56,520 nucleotides of DNA. Origin: Pseudomonadota bacterium (lineage in GTDB: Bacteria; Pseudomonadota; Gammaproteobacteria; Legionellales; Legionellaceae). The position numbers were made by a program, and so were the translations under genes. Each line of letters begins with the position of its first letter. Positions within the stretch are counted from its first letter, which is position 1. The stretch lies in NCBI GenBank assembly GCA_021848965.1, contig JAJZTL010000002.1, positions 1-56,520 on the forward strand, written 5' to 3'. The notes under the pieces were generated by a model. That model did no database searches and was not told the DNA's origin. It worked only from the letters and a program-made list of their open reading frames with translations. This document shows positions 53,150 through 56,520 of the stretch, in pieces.

Positions 53150-54184
53150 TTAATTTCCGAATATGGAATCAAAGATAGAAGATTTACTACCTGAGCTAGT
53201 ATTATTCTGTGTCTGATTTCCTTGAGTACTAGCAGCTAAGTTACCTGTACTTGCAGTAGCGGTAGGGTTAGTAGCATTACTCCATGTATTACCATTTGAT
53301 CCACCAGTTGTATTCGTTCCAGTTGGGTTGGTCATACCGCCAATAGAGTTATTCACTGAATTTTGAACATTCTTTAAATCAGTATTAAATTGCGTTGTTT
53401 CTGTTGGGAAAACATTTACTGATTGACCAGTCGGAGCTTGAGTTTTATAGATGTCCGCTAATTCTGGATCAATCTTACCTAAACCTCCAGTTACAGCCCC
53501 TTGAACCGCACCATTTAGATCAATAGTTCCGTTTTTATTAATGATGTCAATTGCGTTGTTTAAAGGCTCAAGAGCTTTTTTAGTTGCTTCATTTACCATC
53601 GTACAAACTTTACGTGTAGCGTAAGCTCTTAGTGCTGCAATCGCAGCTGCTTTCATACCACTGAAATCTGGAATAGCAATTGAAAGGTCTATCATTTTCG
53701 TAATATCAGAGAAACAGCTAGATCCTGAAGAACCTCCTGAGCTACCATTAAATAGAGCATCAATGTCTACTGGAGCAGTATTAAGAATTTGACGATTCTT
53801 AATTACTTCTTGTTGTGTCCAAGCAATACTACCTTGCGTATTAGCATCACCACATCCAACCGCTGCTGTATTGATTGCAGACTGTGCAGCTGCGGAGTTA
53901 TCGTCAGCAACGAAAGGGGAGGAGGTAATAGTTGGGATATTTGAAGTAACGGTATTTGTATAACTATTTCCCACTGTTGAGGACTGCTGATTAATTGACT
54001 CGACATTACTTTGAGTAGATCCAAGCGAGTTTAGACCAGTATTCGATGCAATTGATGAGATTGATGTAGCAGTTGCTAAACCAAAACATACACCTATAAC
54101 CAGACTTCTTAATTGTAATCCGTGATTACTAGAAGAAATCTTGGTAACAAGTTCTTTACGTTTAAAAGTAGAGGCTTTTTTCAT
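53150..54184 (-). CDS. Exported Ser/Thr/Asn-rich protein (344 aa)
   Basis: ATG 54184 follows TAGGTG; a GTG at 54193 is part of that site. A long basic N-terminus precedes a hydrophobic signal or anchor (LVIGVCFGLATATSI). A Ser/Asn/Thr-rich stretch, a central domain with three Cys (AVGCGDA, SSCFSD, RKVCTMVNEA) and an amphipathic SIAIPDFSGMKAAAIAALRAY helix follow. The C-terminus is a disordered Gly/Asn/Thr tail. It heads the exported-protein cluster. A surface or pilus-related role is a guess from composition. Confidence 0.65.
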   Translation of the reverse strand: MKKASTFKRKELVTKISSSNHGLQLRSLVIGVCFGLATATSISSIASNTGLNSLGSTQSNVESINQQSSTVGNSYTNTVTSNIPTITSSPFVADDNSAAAQSAINTAAVGCGDANTQGSIAWTQQEVIKNRQILNTAPVDIDALFNGSSGGSSGSSCFSDITKMIDLSIAIPDFSGMKAAAIAALRAYATRKVCTMVNEATKKALEPLNNAIDIINKNGTIDLNGAVQGAVTGGLGKIDPELADIYKTQAPTGQSVNVFPTETTQFNTDLKNVQNSVNNSIGGMTNPTGTNTTGGSNGNTWSNATNPTATASTGNLAASTQGNQTQNNTSSGSKSSIFDSIFGN

Positions 54185-54199
54185 AGTAATCACCTAATT

Positions 54200-54787
54200 T
54201 CAAAAAGATGGAAAAATATTATTGGATTTTGCGTATGCCAAGATGCCTTTAATTTCACTGACATTAATCGAGTCATACACTGAGATTGTTTGCCAATGCC
54301 GTATAAAGAATAGAAGCCTTGCAAGAAATAACTGATCTGCTTTATTTTCAATAATCCAGACTATTAGATCAGTTAAATGCTGATTCACTTTTAAGAATTC
54401 GTTATTTGCTTTACTACTCGATATGACATTTCTGATGAAGTAGATGACATAAGAAAAAGGACTTGCTGAGAAAAAGTCATAGATAATGGGATATTCGATT
54501 TTATTAACATTTTCTTTGCGGAATAGGTCAATAAATTTACTTAGATTTTTTATACACTTATCACTTACCTCAGTACTAATCGAAGTAAAATTAATGCCAA
54601 GTAAGTCAGATTTTTCAGGGGTGAATTCAACCAACAAACCAAACGATTTAATTTGATCAGGTAAGCTTTCAAAACTGGAGGCAATAATAGTTTGTGATAC
54701 ATGAGTATCATTAAGTGCATAGGCGCACACAAAGCGTAAGAGCGTGTCCAAATCTAATTGAACATTATCTATATTCAAGTTGTCCAT
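54200..54787 (-). CDS. Hypothetical protein (195 aa)
   Basis: ATG 54787 with GGGATAAC is preferred over the upstream TTG (54808) and ATG (54805). The protein is soluble and helical, with clusters such as FIDLFRKENVNKIEYPIIYDFF and LFLARLLFFIRHWQTISVYD. No family is recognised. It has a promoter just upstream and reads into the exported-protein cluster. Confidence 0.6.
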   Translation of the reverse strand: MDNLNIDNVQLDLDTLLRFVCAYALNDTHVSQTIIASSFESLPDQIKSFGLLVEFTPEKSDLLGINFTSISTEVSDKCIKNLSKFIDLFRKENVNKIEYPIIYDFFSASPFSYVIYFIRNVISSSKANNEFLKVNQHLTDLIVWIIENKADQLFLARLLFFIRHWQTISVYDSINVSEIKGILAYAKSNNIFPSF

Positions 54788-54831
54788 TGTTATCCCAAAT
54801 CTCATCAAGAGTATTTGTATATATTTGCTAT

Positions 54832-54860
54832 ATAGTAGTGGTTTTTAAAAATTTATTCAA
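54832..54860 (-). promoter_or_regulatory. Promoter TTGAAT-N17-TACTAT with TTTTTAAAAA spacer
   Basis: On the minus strand the two hexamers are 17 bp apart and the spacer holds TTTTTAAAAA. It lies about 45 bp before the 195-aa gene and likely drives the exported-protein cluster, perhaps through to 50.1 kb. Confidence 0.6.
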
Positions 54861-54861
54861 T

Positions 54862-55266
54862 TCATTGAGAAATGCCAAAAACTCGCTGAAGACTATTTGC
54901 TATTGTTGTTAATGGGTATTTTCTTAATCTTAATTCTGCCGACTCCAATGTTAGGCAAAACTGCTCTTTGAGTTCATAAGCTCGAATTTGCAATTTGTAT
55001 TGGTCTTCTAATCCTTTTAGTTTTTCTTCTCCGTAGGAAAACACAAGTAACCATTCAGAATCAGAAACCGTTATTATATCTACTTCCGCATAGTAGTTTT
55101 TGGCGACTCCAACCATCTTGATAGGATCTTCGTATACATCATTAAAGTCGTCCAAAACTGGTAAAACCTGTTCAGAAAACAAATCTTTTAACCAGTTGAG
55201 GTTTTCAAAACCTAGAAACGCTGTCTTGTCTCTAAATTTAGTAATTGTTTCACTAGCTGAGTTCAT
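54862..55266 (-). CDS. Hypothetical protein (134 aa)
   Basis: ATG 55266 is chosen (TTGGAG 8 nt upstream); the frame is open to 55398 inside the next gene. It is a small globular protein with FLGFENLNWLKDLFSEQVLPVL and a beta segment AEVDIITVSDSEWLLVFSYG, then a helical end. The family is unknown. Confidence 0.58.
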   Translation of the reverse strand: MNSASETITKFRDKTAFLGFENLNWLKDLFSEQVLPVLDDFNDVYEDPIKMVGVAKNYYAEVDIITVSDSEWLLVFSYGEEKLKGLEDQYKLQIRAYELKEQFCLTLESAELRLRKYPLTTIANSLQRVFGISQ

Positions 55267-55291
55267 CAAGAATCTCCAAAAATTACATATA

Positions 55292-56383
55292 TTAAGGGGT
55301 AGGGGAGTGTGAATTGTCGTCTTGGTTATTCGTAATTCCCACTTTACTTTTAACAAATTCAACCACAGCTTTAAGTGCTGATTTGATTTGTTCAGCATAA
55401 CGTTTCATTTCTTCACCTAGATTGAACTTTTTACCATCTTTGTCAATGAAGTTTGGTACTTGGTTAGATATGGATTCTTGATTTTCTACAATTTGAGTCA
55501 AATCTTTGGAAAATTTTTCTTTTAATGATAGGTCAACTTCACCATTCTTTAAAACATCAACAGCGGAATTCGTCTTGTTGACGAAGTTCTGATGCGAATC
55601 ATACATATTTGAAATGATCTGTTTTCCTTTTGGAGTACTCTCAATCAGATCGATCTGGTCTTGAAACATCTTTCGTAATGGTTCATTTTCACCTTTATTT
55701 AACTCATCCACAATTGTATTTAAATCTTTATTATTTGCTTTCCCATATTCAACCATTTGCCCACGAAAGTCGTCCATTTTATCAAATTTCCAAAAGTCAT
55801 CGATGCTTTGGCTATAATTTTGATGTGCATCTAAAACATCATTATATTTTTCACATATCAATTGGTTAGCCACTACGGATTTTAAATCCATCTCATCATT
55901 TGCTATTGTTGATTTAAATGAATCAAACCGATTTGCTATCACTGCACTAGGATCTTTATTGCCATCAATTTGTGTATTCAACTCTTGCACGGCATTTTGA
56001 GAGCGATCTTTGAATAAATTACTTAAGTTTGGAAATAAGGAATAATTTTTAACAGTTCCCCCTGAATTTCCTTTTCCTCCACTTGCAACCAGATCAGAAT
56101 TAACATTAGATGCAGGCACTAAACTTGTAGGTGGTGTGAAACTATCATAAATATAATTAGAGTTTTTTTCCTGCAACAACTGCATTGCTTTTAATAATAA
56201 TTCTTCTTGATTGGTGTTTAATTTTCTTTTAAAGAACTCCTGACCATTTACTTTTACAAGCTCTTTACTAACATCGTCTATGATCTCGTTTTCTTGATCA
56301 TTTTCACTATCAATTACTACTAACTCCTTTGAATCGCTAAATTGTAATTCATCATCTAAAACTTGATATTCAGTTCTATCCAA
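55292..56383 (-). CDS. Hypothetical charged protein (363 aa), 5' end probably lost to IS
   Basis: The frame opens at a TTG (56383) about 14 bp inside the presumed IS tip, with no ribosome binding site. The N-terminus is therefore probably truncated. The first 50 residues are acidic. The rest is helical and coiled-coil-like (QDQIDLIESTPKGKQIISNMYDSHQNF, LKEKFSKDLTQIVENQESI) and ends with a membrane-free SALKAVVEFVKSKVG segment and a Pro tail. The composition resembles parts of large polyvalent or MobA-like proteins, but no catalytic motif is visible. It could be the C-terminal piece of a relaxase or other large transfer protein. Confidence 0.58.
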   Translation of the reverse strand: MDRTEYQVLDDELQFSDSKELVVIDSENDQENEIIDDVSKELVKVNGQEFFKRKLNTNQEELLLKAMQLLQEKNSNYIYDSFTPPTSLVPASNVNSDLVASGGKGNSGGTVKNYSLFPNLSNLFKDRSQNAVQELNTQIDGNKDPSAVIANRFDSFKSTIANDEMDLKSVVANQLICEKYNDVLDAHQNYSQSIDDFWKFDKMDDFRGQMVEYGKANNKDLNTIVDELNKGENEPLRKMFQDQIDLIESTPKGKQIISNMYDSHQNFVNKTNSAVDVLKNGEVDLSLKEKFSKDLTQIVENQESISNQVPNFIDKDGKKFNLGEEMKRYAEQIKSALKAVVEFVKSKVGITNNQDDNSHSPTP

Positions 56384-56396
56384 ATCAATAATGTAA

Positions 56397-56520
56397 TGTG
56401 GTTCCGTTAATTAGACCACTCAATTCAGTTTTATAAGTGATAAATCCGCTCTAAATATTTAAATTATGCTGCCATTACTTTTAGTAAATGTTGATCATAA
56501 AATTCATCCGGTGTTGCCTT
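56397..56520 (-). mobile_element. Right end of a second IS copy (partial)
   Basis: On the minus strand a transposase tail ends EFYDQHLLKVMAA at 56464. AGAGCGG..TTATCACTTATAA and a tip GTGGTCTAATTAACGGAACCACA ending near 56397 follow. The same order is seen at bases 1-123 on the plus strand. The two copies are therefore inverted, with their right ends facing the 56.3-kb region between them. Confidence 0.5.
56464..56520 (-). CDS. Transposase C-terminal fragment (partial)
   Basis: These are the last 18 codons (KATPDEFYDQHLLKVMAA) of a frame entering from the right edge. They are similar to the fragment at 3-65, and are followed by the shared IS terminal sequence. Confidence 0.45.
   Translation of the reverse strand, partial: KATPDEFYDQHLLKVMAA

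Noticed and set aside
53220..53330. CCG-type repeat copy in the 344-aa exported protein gene
   Set aside because: The Gly/Asn/Thr-rich region gives a few CCA..TTGG words, but none matches the recombinase-region words over more than a few bases.

Overview
The window is AT-rich DNA that looks like part of a large conjugative plasmid, or possibly an integrative element. The host is probably Acinetobacter or another Moraxellaceae. That host call is an inference from base composition, codon choice and gene content, not from a marker gene. There is no rRNA, tRNA, resistance gene, recognisable replication initiator or relaxase here. The core is an I-type (IncI/Dot-Icm-like, type IVB) transfer apparatus plus a ParA/ParB partition pair.

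Layout. Bases 1-125 and 56397-56520 look like the outward-facing ends of two related insertion sequences, and each truncates the gene next to it. Bases 300-3132 carry small accessory genes: a secreted thermonuclease, a Cys/His-rich protein and a SMEK-type protein. Bases 3238-16996 (minus strand) form one half of the transfer region, in the Dot/Icm order dotJ-like, dotI, dotH, dotG, dotF, dotE, dotP, dotN, an unknown gene, dotO, dotL. An intrinsic terminator lies between dotO and dotL. Bases 17150-21002 hold a tyrosine recombinase and five small ORFs, all on the minus strand and interleaved with an unusual repeat family. Bases 21819-27922 (plus strand) are the second half: dotD, dotC, dotB (frameshifted), icmT, a ParM-like actin ATPase, a possible adaptor, and dotM. 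Bases 28010-32463 continue with a DsbC/TrbB-like thiol protein and unknown genes. ParA and ParB follow at 32597-34361.

Bases 34415-37766 (minus) encode small exported proteins and a secreted M23 peptidase/lytic transglycosylase fusion. A small plus-strand gene and dotA (minus, 38440-41148) come next. Bases 41506-42592 hold two plus-strand unknown genes. Bases 42589-56383 (minus) hold a block of unknown genes, a 1245-residue polyvalent protein with an LPD1-like HExxH domain (a candidate for transfer into the recipient), and a cluster of exported Cys-containing proteins, three of which are paralogues.

How they work together. DotD/C/H would form the outer-membrane core, and DotG/F/I/J/E/P/A the inner-membrane and periplasmic channel. 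DotB and DotO are the ATPases. DotL, DotM and DotN form the coupling complex. The M23/transglycosylase would open the peptidoglycan and the TrbB-like protein would manage disulfides. ParA/B and possibly ParM would ensure inheritance.

The most unusual signal is the repeat family at 17150-20150. Its words have a CCGTT-n-CGG shape, and the blocks are bounded by CACGGCG and CGCCGTG. It separates the small ORFs like a cassette array. It also sits in frame inside the recombinase catalytic domain, as a linker of about 235 residues, and similar words occur in frame in dotG.
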